From: Hungatella sp. UBA5385
GTDB taxonomy: Bacteria; Bacillota; Clostridia; Lachnospirales; Lachnospiraceae
Reading direction: 5' to 3'
Assembly (NCBI GenBank): GCA_002409995.1
Contig: DHOR01000035.1
Span: 20,999-33,897, forward strand
Length of the DNA: 12,899 nt
Position numbers and translations under genes: made by a program. Of the stretch, positions 5,880-12,879 are shown piece by piece. Each line of letters opens with the position of its first letter. Position 1 is the stretch's first letter. The notes beneath the pieces were generated by a model. That model was not told the origin of the DNA. It searched no databases and saw only the letters and a list, made by a program, of their open reading frames with translations.

Positions 5880-7595
5880 TTAAGATACTGCTGCCTTTTT
5901 TACAGACTTTTCAGTTGTTGAGCCTTCCTCTTTTCCTATGAGCTTTTTAATCCCTTCAAAAGCAACAATAACTCCAAGAACCAGAAGAAGAACTGCAAAT
6001 ACAAGCTGAAGAGCATTGCCAAACACAAATTGTACAGTCAAGGCCCCCACCAGCTCTTTAATTTTAAGTGCAAGAGCAGTAAATGTTACGCCCAGCATAA
6101 TCACCATAGGGCCCCACAGCATGGCTCCCTGACGGTTTGTTTTCTTTAAAAATACTGCACATGCAATCAAAGACAATGCAGATAGCAGCTGATTTGCTGA
6201 TCCAAATAAGGGCCAGATACTTGCATACCCTGCTCTTGATAATACATAACACAGAAGAAGAGTCAGTATAGTGGCAGTATATTTATTCGTAAGAAATTTA
6301 TTTAACGGACTTCTGTTTTCAGGTGCAATACTATCGTCTGTAAAAAACTCCTGGAATGCAATACGTCCCACTCGCGCCACCGAATCAAGACTTGTCAGCG
6401 CAAATGCTGAGATTGCCAATGTAATCAGAGTGTAACAAACGGACTCAGGAAGACCTATACTTGTTAAAAATACGGAAATTGCCTGTGCAAACAGCTGTGG
6501 AGGTGTTCCTGCAGGCAGTCCCTCTTTTGATGCCACAAATCCTGCCGCAATCAGCGCTGTAATTGCCAGAAGACTTTCTAAAAGCATAGCTCCAAAGGAA
6601 ACCGGCAGCATATTCTTCTCATTCTTAATCTGCTTAGAAGCAGTTCCTGAAGAAACCAAAGAGTGAAAACCTGATACAGCACCACATGCAATGGTAACAA
6701 ACAAAGCAGGGAATAAATAGGAAATACTTCCATTGGCTGAAACCATCTTAAAGCCGGTAAAAGAAGGAAGATTCATGGCAGGATTGTATACGCATATTCC
6801 CACTACAGCACCTACAATCATAGCAATCAACAGATAGCTGTTTAAATAATCACGAGGCTGAAGAAGTGCCCATACAGGTGTTACACAGGCAACAATTACA
6901 TAGATAAAAACAAAGATTAACCATGCACCCTGCGGAATATAAACAGGCATTGCCAGTCCTGCTGCAACAGATATAATAAGAAAAGCAACGGCAACCGCTG
7001 TATTCACCCACTTATTCAGCTTTGTATACTTTAAGTAAAAACCAAGAGCAACAGCAAATACAATAAAAAGCATAGAGGTAGTAGCAACTGCTCCATTAGC
7101 AGTAATCTTCGCCCCTCCTGCATCAAAGCCATTAAAGGTTCCTGCTACAATATCTGCAAATGCAGCAACAACCAGAATTGAGAACAACCATGTAAACAAC
7201 AAAAACAGTCGTTTTCCAAGAGTTCCTATGTAAAGCTCGATAATATAGCCGATGGAACGGCCTTTGTTCTTCACAGAAGCAAACATTGCGGAAAAATCCT
7301 GTACTGCGCCAAAAAACACACCGCCCAGAAGAATCCACAGCATTACCGGAAGCCAGCCAAACATTGCCGCCTGAATAGGACCATTAATCGGACCTGCACC
7401 TGCAATAGAAGCAAACTGATGTCCAAATACCACATTGGTATCTGCAGGAACATAGTCAACTCCATCTTCCAGCTCATAAGCCGGTGTCTTAGCCTCAGGG
7501 TCTACTCCCCACTTTTTAGCCAGATACCGTCCATAGATCAAATAAGCTCCTCCTAAAACCACCACTGCCAGAATCATCATTGTTAAACCATTCAT
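5880..7595 (-). CDS. cstA: CstA-family carbon starvation protein / pyruvate or peptide transporter
   Basis: Integral membrane transporter of the CstA family. The E. coli relatives CstA and BtsT transport pyruvate; peptide uptake has also been proposed. The 571 residues contain about fifteen hydrophobic segments. The N-terminal CstA domain shows the conserved GHQFASIAGAGPINGP stretch (58-73) followed by GAVQDFSAMF (96-105). GFHSLVSSGTASKQI (in the 310-330 region) is another family signature, and ALTSLDSVARVGR lies in a later helix. The last part (from about 435) fits the family's C-terminal membrane domain. It is shorter than E. coli CstA (about 700 residues). The ATG at 7595 is preceded by GGGGAAGT and, further up, AGGAG. 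A strong terminator follows. Upstream lies a 235-base region with repeated GTTAAG motifs. Its exact substrate is not visible from sequence. Confidence 0.93.
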   Translation of the reverse strand: MNGLTMMILAVVVLGGAYLIYGRYLAKKWGVDPEAKTPAYELEDGVDYVPADTNVVFGHQFASIAGAGPINGPIQAAMFGWLPVMLWILLGGVFFGAVQDFSAMFASVKNKGRSIGYIIELYIGTLGKRLFLLFTWLFSILVVAAFADIVAGTFNGFDAGGAKITANGAVATTSMLFIVFAVALGFYLKYTKLNKWVNTAVAVAFLIISVAAGLAMPVYIPQGAWLIFVFIYVIVACVTPVWALLQPRDYLNSYLLIAMIVGAVVGICVYNPAMNLPSFTGFKMVSANGSISYLFPALFVTIACGAVSGFHSLVSSGTASKQIKNEKNMLPVSFGAMLLESLLAITALIAAGFVASKEGLPAGTPPQLFAQAISVFLTSIGLPESVCYTLITLAISAFALTSLDSVARVGRIAFQEFFTDDSIAPENRSPLNKFLTNKYTATILTLLLCYVLSRAGYASIWPLFGSANQLLSALSLIACAVFLKKTNRQGAMLWGPMVIMLGVTFTALALKIKELVGALTVQFVFGNALQLVFAVLLLVLGVIVAFEGIKKLIGKEEGSTTEKSVKKAAVS

Positions 7596-7829
7596 ACTTC
7601 CCCTGTCTCCTTTTTATGGTATTTTTATTGATGACATGCAGTTTACCACTTTAGAGTTAAGTTGGCAATGAATTCTTAACATTTTCTTTATACCGTTTTT
7701 CTATGATTCCTATAACTTACAGTTATACTTGCACGAAATCATTGATAATACAGCGTTTGCTTATATAATACACAGAAGTAAACAAATACTATTAGATATT
7801 ATTTCTTAACATATGCTTAACTTATATAC
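7596..7829 (-). promoter_or_regulatory. cstA upstream regulatory region with a 17-bp dyad and GTTAAG repeats
   Basis: This AT-rich stretch of about 235 bases has no gene. It holds a perfect dyad TATAACT-TAC-AGTTATA (7711-7727). It also holds four copies of GTTAAG/CTTAAC: minus-strand GTTAAG at 7816-7821, 7805-7810 and 7675-7680, and plus-strand GTTAAG at 7656-7661. The first two lie 11 bases apart; the last two form an inverted pair. A candidate -10 TATAAA (7687-7692 on minus) has no good -35 box, and the dyad overlaps the expected -35 position, as would suit an activated promoter. The cstA start point is therefore uncertain. Confidence 0.4.
7742..7769 (+). promoter_or_regulatory. Candidate plus-strand promoter in the topB–cstA gap
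   Basis: On the plus strand, TTGATA (7742-7747; five of six match TTGACA) and a perfect TATAAT (7764-7769) are separated by 16 bases. Transcription would start near 7776 and run into the hairpin at 7833-7870, which on this strand is followed by CCTTTTATTT. The result would be a transcript of about 100 nt, antisense to the topB 3' end. In AT-rich DNA such a match can occur by chance. Confidence 0.35.
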
Positions 7830-7870
7830 AAAAAACAGACTTCCTTACTTTTTATAGAGGAAGTCTGTTT
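7830..7870 (-). terminator. Intrinsic terminator of topB, possibly bidirectional
   Basis: Perfect 12-bp arms AAACAGACTTCC (7833-7844) and GGAAGTCTGTTT (7859-7870), extended by one more pair, enclose a 14-base interior. Read on the minus strand the stem runs into six T (7830-7835). It begins 22 bases after the topB stop. On the plus strand the stem is followed by a T-rich but interrupted stretch, so weak termination in that direction is also plausible. Confidence 0.9.
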
Positions 7871-7892
7871 CCTTTTATTTAATGCATATTTT

Positions 7893-10109
7893 TTACTTAT
7901 CCAGCTTTATATTAGACAACAAATCCGCAAACGGAGAATTAATAGGCTCCTGCGCCTCTTTTTTCTGCTTATTCATATATTTAGCAACATCCTTTTTACT
8001 AACACCGGCGCCTTCCTTTGCCCTTCTCTCCTTGAATGCAGTAAGCTTCTCCTTATGTCCACATCTGCAGACAAATATCTGTCCATCGCCCTTTCCTCTC
8101 AACTCCATCTTCTTATGGCAGACTGGGCATCTGGCATTGCTGGTGCGGGCAATGGTCTCTCTGTGACCGCACTCCCTGTCCTGACAAACCAGCATTTCAC
8201 TGTTCTTGCCTTTTACAAGGAGCATTCGCTTTCCACAATCCGGGCATTTAGTATTGGTAAGATTATCATGACGGAACTGTCCTTCTCCTGATTTAATCTC
8301 CTGGATCAATTCCTGAGAATAGAGACGAATATCCTTCATAAATGCCCCCCGTTTCATCTTACCATCAGCAATCCTTGACAGCTTCATCTCCCAGTCAGCA
8401 GTGAGCTCAGGCTTTTTCAAGTCCTCAGGAACAAGAGAAAGAAGCTGTTTTGCCTTTGAAGTAATGAAAATATCTTTCCCTCTCTTCTCCAACAGGAAGC
8501 TTGAAAATAGTTTTTCAATAATATCAGCTCTTGTAGCAACTGTCCCAAGGCCGCCTGTTTCTCCTAGAGTCTTAGCCATTTCTTTATTCTTAGTTTCCAT
8601 ATACGATACAGGATTCTCCATAGCTGACAGCAGGGTAGCTTCATTAAATGGTGCAGGTGGCTTTGTTTTTCCTTCTGTCATAACAATGGCAAGCCCTTTG
8701 ATCACATCACCCTTTTTAACCTCAGGAAGCTTCTGATCCTTAAGTTTATCCTGATCTTCATCATCATCATCAAAATCCTCTGACGTCTCATTGCTTTCAT
8801 AGACTTCCTTCCAGCCCGGATTCTTAACTATCTTCCCCTTCGCAGCCAGAGTCTCGCCGCCAACAGATACAAATAAATCTGTCTGCTCATACTCAAACGG
8901 CGGATATAGCACAGCCAGAAATCTGCGCACCACAAGATCATAAATCTTCCGCTCTTCCACTGTCATATGATCCAGCTGAACAAACTGCTCCGTAGGAATA
9001 ATGGCATGGTGATCCGAAACCTTTTTATCATCTACAAATGAGGTTCTTGCCTCAATCTTCTGATTCATCAACCTACCAGCCAATTTCCTATAAGGGCCTA
9101 CTCCACACGCCTCCAGACGCTCTTTAATAGAAGGTACTATATCAGAACTTAAATATCTGGAATCTGTACGGGGATACGTTAATACCTTATGATTCTCATA
9201 CAGTCTCTGCATAATGTTTAAAGTCTCTTTGGCAGAGTAGTTAAACTTACGGTTTGCCTCCCTCTGAAGCTCTGTCAGATCGTAAAGCTGCGGCGCATAG
9301 GTCTTCTTCGGAATCCGTTTTACCTCTGTTACAGTTCCCTGACCTGCTGCTTTCATAGTCTGGATTAATTTCTCAATTCTTTCCTTATCAAAAGACCGGC
9401 TGCTTCCTGATTTCTCATCTCTCCATGTGAGAGAAAGAGCAGGATTCTGGCATTTGGCATTGATACCATAATAAGGTTTTGGCACAAAGTTTTTTATCTC
9501 TTCTTCTCTGGCAGCAATAATTGCAAGAGTAGGGGTCTGAACTCTGCCACAGCTTAATTGAGCATTGTATTTGCAGGTCAGCGCTCTGGTAGCATTGATT
9601 CCTACCAGCCAGTCCGCTTCTGCACGGCACATAGCTGCATCGTAGAGGTTATCGTACTCATGTCCATTTTTCAGTTTAGAAAAGCCTTCTCGAATAGCTT
9701 TATCTGTTACTGAAGAAATCCATAACCGCTTAATGGGCTTTTTGCTGCCTGCTTTTTCAAGAATCAATCTGGCAACCAGCTCTCCTTCACGCCCTGCATC
9801 AGTAGCAATAATAATTTCCCCCACATCTTTTCTGTGAATCTGGGTCTTTACTACGCTGTATTGTTTGCCGGTCTGTTTAATGACCTCCAGCTTAAACTTG
9901 TCAGGCATCATAGGAAGATAATCCATCTTCCATTCTTTATATTTGGGATCATATCCCTCCGGGTCAGCCAAAGTCACTAGATGACCCAGTCCCCAGGTTA
10001 CAATGTATTTATCGCCTTCTATGACACCATTCTGATTCCTGCTGCATCGCAAAACTCTGGCAATGTCACGGGCTACAGATGGTTTTTCTGCTATTACTAA
10101 TGATTTCAT
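7893..10109 (-). CDS. topB: DNA topoisomerase III (type IA)
   Basis: Type IA topoisomerase that cuts one DNA strand, passes the other and helps resolve linked DNA during replication and recombination. The 738-residue length is close to Bacillus TopB. The Toprim domain opens with MKSLVIAEKPSVA (E8) and contains IATDAGREGE (101-110). The G where Gram-negative enzymes have the second D is usual for Gram-positive TopB. The strand-passage core has GRVQTPTLA (188-196) and the active-site LTYPRTDSRYL (Y312). An acidic insert rich in D and E lies at about 441-456. The C-terminus has two zinc-ribbon-like groups: C622, C625, C642, C647 and C661, C664, C681, C683, followed by a basic tail. GGAGG precedes the ATG by six bases. 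It is probably a single-gene unit with its own promoter and terminator. Confidence 0.96.
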   Translation of the reverse strand: MKSLVIAEKPSVARDIARVLRCSRNQNGVIEGDKYIVTWGLGHLVTLADPEGYDPKYKEWKMDYLPMMPDKFKLEVIKQTGKQYSVVKTQIHRKDVGEIIIATDAGREGELVARLILEKAGSKKPIKRLWISSVTDKAIREGFSKLKNGHEYDNLYDAAMCRAEADWLVGINATRALTCKYNAQLSCGRVQTPTLAIIAAREEEIKNFVPKPYYGINAKCQNPALSLTWRDEKSGSSRSFDKERIEKLIQTMKAAGQGTVTEVKRIPKKTYAPQLYDLTELQREANRKFNYSAKETLNIMQRLYENHKVLTYPRTDSRYLSSDIVPSIKERLEACGVGPYRKLAGRLMNQKIEARTSFVDDKKVSDHHAIIPTEQFVQLDHMTVEERKIYDLVVRRFLAVLYPPFEYEQTDLFVSVGGETLAAKGKIVKNPGWKEVYESNETSEDFDDDDEDQDKLKDQKLPEVKKGDVIKGLAIVMTEGKTKPPAPFNEATLLSAMENPVSYMETKNKEMAKTLGETGGLGTVATRADIIEKLFSSFLLEKRGKDIFITSKAKQLLSLVPEDLKKPELTADWEMKLSRIADGKMKRGAFMKDIRLYSQELIQEIKSGEGQFRHDNLTNTKCPDCGKRMLLVKGKNSEMLVCQDRECGHRETIARTSNARCPVCHKKMELRGKGDGQIFVCRCGHKEKLTAFKERRAKEGAGVSKKDVAKYMNKQKKEAQEPINSPFADLLSNIKLDK

Positions 10110-10138
10110 TTGATTCCTCCATCGGATTTACTGCTTAA

Positions 10139-10167
10139 AGTATAGCATAATTGGAGAAATGACTCAA
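10139..10167 (-). promoter_or_regulatory. Promoter of topB
   Basis: The -10 is TATACT (10139-10144 on minus; five of six) with an upstream TGC that makes an extended -10. The -35 is TTGAGT (10162-10167; four of six) and the spacer is 17 bases. It lies 30-58 bases before the topB start. An 11-base dyad, ATGTA-T-TACAT (10179-10189), sits just upstream. No terminator is visible between the preceding small gene and this promoter. Confidence 0.65.
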
Positions 10168-10212
10168 TATTGACATAAATGTATTACATTAAGGGCTATC
10201 AAATCTTATTAT

Positions 10213-10560
10213 TCATTTAAAATCAGAACGAATCACCTTTGTGATCCTTCCCTTTCCAACAGTTTTTGCTCCCTCTCTAATCTCAAACTCTTTTCCTACA
10301 TAAAATTTCTCAATATGTGCTTCCGGACTTAATGTCTGTAAATATACTTTAACAGTTTCTCCTGGATTGCAAATTTCTTTATCAACAAATAACTGCGGTG
10401 CATCCCAGTCCTGCCCGTCATAGTAAAATTGCCCTCTATAACCGGAATACACTGGAGATTTCCTGCCGCCTTCCTCATGCTGCAAATAATATATCTCCGC
10501 TTCCAGTTCAGGCTCCATTTCCCTCCTGCCAAATCTATTAACACCAACTATATCGCCCAT
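10213..10560 (-). CDS. Small protein resembling EF-Tu domain III (stand-alone beta-barrel)
   Basis: From the ATG at 10560 the protein has 115 residues. Residues about 20-110 follow the third domain of elongation factor Tu: EAEIYYLQHEEGGRKSPVYSGYRGQFYY without a break, then NPGETVKVYL and, near the end, EFEIREGAKTVGKGRITKV. There is no GTP-binding domain and no domain II, so it cannot be a working elongation factor. In EF-Tu this domain contacts EF-Ts and tRNA; the role of the isolated domain is unknown. A longer reading frame opens with GTG at 10572, but that GTG is part of the GGTGGAG ribosome binding site, six bases before ATG 10560, so I prefer the shorter form. It starts 17 bases after the XRE gene and is probably co-transcribed with it. 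Confidence 0.78.
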   Translation of the reverse strand: MGDIVGVNRFGRREMEPELEAEIYYLQHEEGGRKSPVYSGYRGQFYYDGQDWDAPQLFVDKEICNPGETVKVYLQTLSPEAHIEKFYVGKEFEIREGAKTVGKGRITKVIRSDFK

Positions 10561-10577
10561 AAAAATCTCCACCTTCT

Positions 10578-11369
10578 CTAATATACTTTGTCTTCACCCA
10601 AATTCAATTCCAGGTCCATATAATATCTCTTAGGATTTCGGTTATCTACGTAAATAATAACGTTTCTGGACTGCAATCTGGGAACCTTCCATATTAATGG
10701 ACTTCGCCCTATATAAATATGATCATCAATTACATATTCAAATGCAATATAATAAGGATGACCGGTTTCCTGAAAAGGCATTTCACTAAAATAGTACTGA
10801 CTTACCTTGGTTACAGTGGCTTTCATTTTTGTACCAATTGCCATTAGTTTTTTATGATATCGAATCTCTGTAATACACCAAATCCACATCAGCCAGGCAA
10901 TAAACATCATAACAATTCCCAACCTAAAAAGTTTCCAACCATCACTCTCCGGATCAATAGTCCCCACAATTCCTCCCATAGTAAAAAAAGATATACCAAG
11001 AATAAGCAGCGTTTTCGAAATAAATTCTTTATATGATTCGGGTGCGAAAAACCTACGGACTTTTACCGGAATTCTACTTTTCGTCAAATCCTCCATAGCA
11101 AGATGTATGGTATCCCGTATATTCTCTTCTGCATCTTCCGCTGATATATGGTCATCTGTCTGTTTTTCACCTTTTAATAACTCTGTAACAGAAATATGAA
11201 GTGCATCAGCAAGCAGTTCCAGAATTGACACATCAGGGAAACTAAGCCCCCGCTCCCATTTTGAAACAGCAGCACCTGTAATATGAAGTCTCTCCGCTAG
11301 CTGCTGTTGGGTCATTCCCATCTCTTTCCTTAGTTCGGCAATTAATTGCCCTGTTTTATTCATATCCAT
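10578..11369 (-). CDS. XRE-family membrane-anchored regulator with DUF3592-like C-terminus
   Basis: The 263-residue protein has three parts. The N-terminal helix-turn-helix of the Cro/CI type (about 7-62) includes LRKEMGMTQQQLAERLHITG and SKWERG. A linker (about 66-115) leads to two membrane helices (about 118-137 and 148-167). A cytosolic tail (about 180-250) with MKATVTKVSQYYF and VIIYVDNRNPKRYY resembles DUF3592. This suggests a DNA-binding protein tethered to the membrane; the signal it senses is unknown. The open frame extends to 11387, but GGGAGGTG ends eight bases before ATG 11369 and the extra residues would be that ribosome binding site, so I start at 11369. It probably forms an operon with the small EF-Tu-domain-III-like gene and may regulate it and itself. 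Confidence 0.85.
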   Translation of the reverse strand: MDMNKTGQLIAELRKEMGMTQQQLAERLHITGAAVSKWERGLSFPDVSILELLADALHISVTELLKGEKQTDDHISAEDAEENIRDTIHLAMEDLTKSRIPVKVRRFFAPESYKEFISKTLLILGISFFTMGGIVGTIDPESDGWKLFRLGIVMMFIAWLMWIWCITEIRYHKKLMAIGTKMKATVTKVSQYYFSEMPFQETGHPYYIAFEYVIDDHIYIGRSPLIWKVPRLQSRNVIIYVDNRNPKRYYMDLELNLGEDKVY

Positions 11370-11389
11370 AGAATATTCACCTCCCATAT

Positions 11390-11418
11390 ATCATAGTTCA
11401 GCTGTAGAAAATGTGCAA
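11390..11418 (-). promoter_or_regulatory. Weak promoter candidate for the XRE gene, with an adjacent dyad
   Basis: TATGAT (11390-11395 on minus; five of six) and TTGCAC (11413-11418; three of six) are 17 bases apart. A dyad TCAAC-TATCG-GTTGA (11419-11433) abuts the -35 and could be an autoregulatory operator. Against it, the predicted start near 11383 would fall within the ribosome binding site and leave almost no leader. The true promoter may lie further up. Confidence 0.3.
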
Positions 11419-11465
11419 TCAACTATCGGTTGAACTGGGCAAAACACTAGCTAAACTGAATACTT

Positions 11466-11504
11466 AAAAAGCCCTGCAGAATCATTTACGCTTCTGCAGG
11501 GCTT
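11466..11504 (-). terminator. Intrinsic terminator of the alcohol dehydrogenase gene
   Basis: Perfect 13-bp arms AAGCCCTGCAGAA (11469-11481) and TTCTGCAGGGCTT (11492-11504) enclose a 10-base loop. On the minus strand they lead into five T (11466-11470). The hairpin begins 28 bases after the stop codon of the dehydrogenase. It separates that gene from the XRE unit. Confidence 0.92.
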
Positions 11505-11532
11505 ACCATTTACTTTTATATATTTACAAATC

Positions 11533-12723
11533 TTAGAAATCAACCTCTGTATCATAATAGCAGCAAAGCAGTAATTTCTCCATTTCTGCTGGTGTAATAG
11601 GTCTTGGGTTAGAACCTGTACATGCATCACCAACTGCCAGCTCTGCAACTGCTTTTAATTTATCATTGAATTCCTTCTCATCAATAATGCCGCCTTCATA
11701 TTCTTTAATAGAAGGTGCAATACCAAGCTGTTCATTCATTTTTCTGACTTCTGCAATCAGCTTATCAACCAGTTCTTCATCACTGCCACCGGTAATTCCC
11801 ATGTAATTAGCAATCTTAGCGTAACGCTTTGCAGTCTCAGGTACTTTTGAGTTGAACTTAATTACTTTTGGAAGATACATGGCATTGGCTGCACCGTGTA
11901 CAATGTGACCGCCTGAATAAGCAGCACCTGTCTTATGAGCCATGGAGTGAACAATTCCAAGGAGTGCATTGGAAAATGCCATACCAGCCAGACACTGAGC
12001 ATTGTGCATAGGCTCACGAGCTGACATATCCCCTTCAAAGGATTTAATTAAATATGTATGAATCATCTCAATTGCATGAAGAGCCAATGGATCTGTATAA
12101 TCACAATGAAGAGTGGAAACATAAGCTTCCATGGCATGTGTCAAAGCATCCATACCTGTGTTGGCTGTCAGCTTTGCAGGCATTGTCTCTGCTAACTCAG
12201 GATCAACAATAGCCACATCAGGTGTAATGTTAAAGTCTGCCAGAGGATATTTAATTCCCTTTTCGTAATCTGTAATAACGCTGAAAGCTGTTACTTCTGT
12301 AGCAGTACCAGATGTAGATGGAATTGCACAGAATTTAGCCTTTGTTCTCAATGTCGGAAAGCTGAATGGAGTGATCAAGTCTTCAAATTTAGTATCAGGA
12401 TACTCATAGAAAACCCACATAGCCTTTGCAGCATCAATTGGAGAGCCTCCGCCAATGGATACAATCCAGTCCGGCTCAAATTCCTGCATCAGCTTAGCAC
12501 CCTTCATAACAGTCTCTACACTTGGGTCTGGTTCTACACCTTCATAAAGTGCAACTTCCATTCCAGCTTCTTTTAAATATTGTTCTACACGATCAAGGAA
12601 TCCAAAACGCTTCATGGAGCCGCCGCCTACTACGACTACAGCTTTCTTTCCTCTCAGTGTTTTTAATTCCTCTAAACTGCCTTTTCCGTGATATAAGTCT
12701 CTTGGTAATGTAAATCTTGCCAT
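11533..12723 (-). CDS. Iron-containing alcohol dehydrogenase (group III, FucO/YiaY-like)
   Basis: NAD(P)-dependent, Fe(II)-type dehydrogenase that interconverts aldehydes or ketones and alcohols, here probably to re-oxidise NAD(P)H in fermentation. The 396-residue length is typical. The N-terminal Rossmann-like domain has GGGSMKRFG (33-41) and the cofactor-binding GGGSPIDAAK (91-100). PSTSGTATEVT (135-145) is another family block. Metal ligands D192, H196, H259 and H273 keep the spacing seen in E. coli FucO (D196, H200, H263, H277), with TGMDALTHAMEAYVS around the first two. An AGGAGG site lies seven bases before the ATG. It is a single-gene unit with its own promoter and terminator. Substrate and NAD versus NADP preference cannot be told from sequence. 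Two dyads upstream suggest control. Confidence 0.94.
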   Translation of the reverse strand: MARFTLPRDLYHGKGSLEELKTLRGKKAVVVVGGGSMKRFGFLDRVEQYLKEAGMEVALYEGVEPDPSVETVMKGAKLMQEFEPDWIVSIGGGSPIDAAKAMWVFYEYPDTKFEDLITPFSFPTLRTKAKFCAIPSTSGTATEVTAFSVITDYEKGIKYPLADFNITPDVAIVDPELAETMPAKLTANTGMDALTHAMEAYVSTLHCDYTDPLALHAIEMIHTYLIKSFEGDMSAREPMHNAQCLAGMAFSNALLGIVHSMAHKTGAAYSGGHIVHGAANAMYLPKVIKFNSKVPETAKRYAKIANYMGITGGSDEELVDKLIAEVRKMNEQLGIAPSIKEYEGGIIDEKEFNDKLKAVAELAVGDACTGSNPRPITPAEMEKLLLCCYYDTEVDF

Positions 12724-12756
12724 GGTGTTACCTCCTAGGTCGAATCATTATATTAT

Positions 12757-12785
12757 GTTATATAAGTATTTAATTACTGATTCAA
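12757..12785 (-). promoter_or_regulatory. Promoter of the alcohol dehydrogenase gene
   Basis: The -10 is TATAAC (12757-12762 on minus; five of six) and the -35 is TTGAAT (12780-12785; four of six) with a 17-base spacer. The leader would be about 25-30 bases. A further TATAAT at 12747-12752 lacks a matching -35. I see no classical Rex site (TTGTTAA-N4-TTAACAA) here. Confidence 0.55.
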
Positions 12786-12807
12786 TTGTAATACGTATGA
12801 GATAATT

Positions 12808-12819
12808 TTACCAAGGTAA
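12808..12819. promoter_or_regulatory. Dyad upstream of the dehydrogenase promoter
   Basis: TTACC-AA-GGTAA is a perfect 5-bp inverted repeat with a two-base centre, about 25 bases upstream of the -35 box. It is short enough to arise by chance, but a second, longer dyad lies next to it. The binding protein is unknown. Confidence 0.3.
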
Positions 12820-12823
12820 TTTT

Positions 12824-12855
12824 TTATATATCAGTATATAAAGATTGATATATAA
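12824..12855. promoter_or_regulatory. Perfect 10-bp inverted repeat upstream of the dehydrogenase
   Basis: TTATATATCA (12824-12833) and TGATATATAA (12846-12855) are exact reverse complements around a 12-base spacer, so their centres are 22 bases apart, about two helical turns. The position, 40-70 bases upstream of the -35, suits an activator or a looping regulator. The AT-rich composition lowers confidence, but exact 10-bp arms are unlikely to be random. Confidence 0.42.
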
Positions 12856-12879
12856 TTAACGAATTTACCAGAGGGGTTC

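Noticed and set aside
7882..8166. Plus-strand open frame of 94 codons opposite topB
   Set aside because: It lies almost wholly inside topB on the other strand, has no ribosome binding site and its composition is that expected of an antisense shadow.
8401..8736. Plus-strand open frame of 111 codons
   Set aside because: Fully antisense to the well-conserved topB coding region, with no start signal or recognisable domain.
10570..10572. GTG start for the EF-Tu-domain-III-like gene
   Set aside because: This GTG is part of the GGTGGAG sequence that best serves as ribosome binding site for ATG 10560.
11370..11387. Six extra N-terminal codons of the XRE regulator
   Set aside because: They are the translated ribosome binding site (GGGAGGTG); ATG 11369 has proper spacing and the helix-turn-helix begins right after it.
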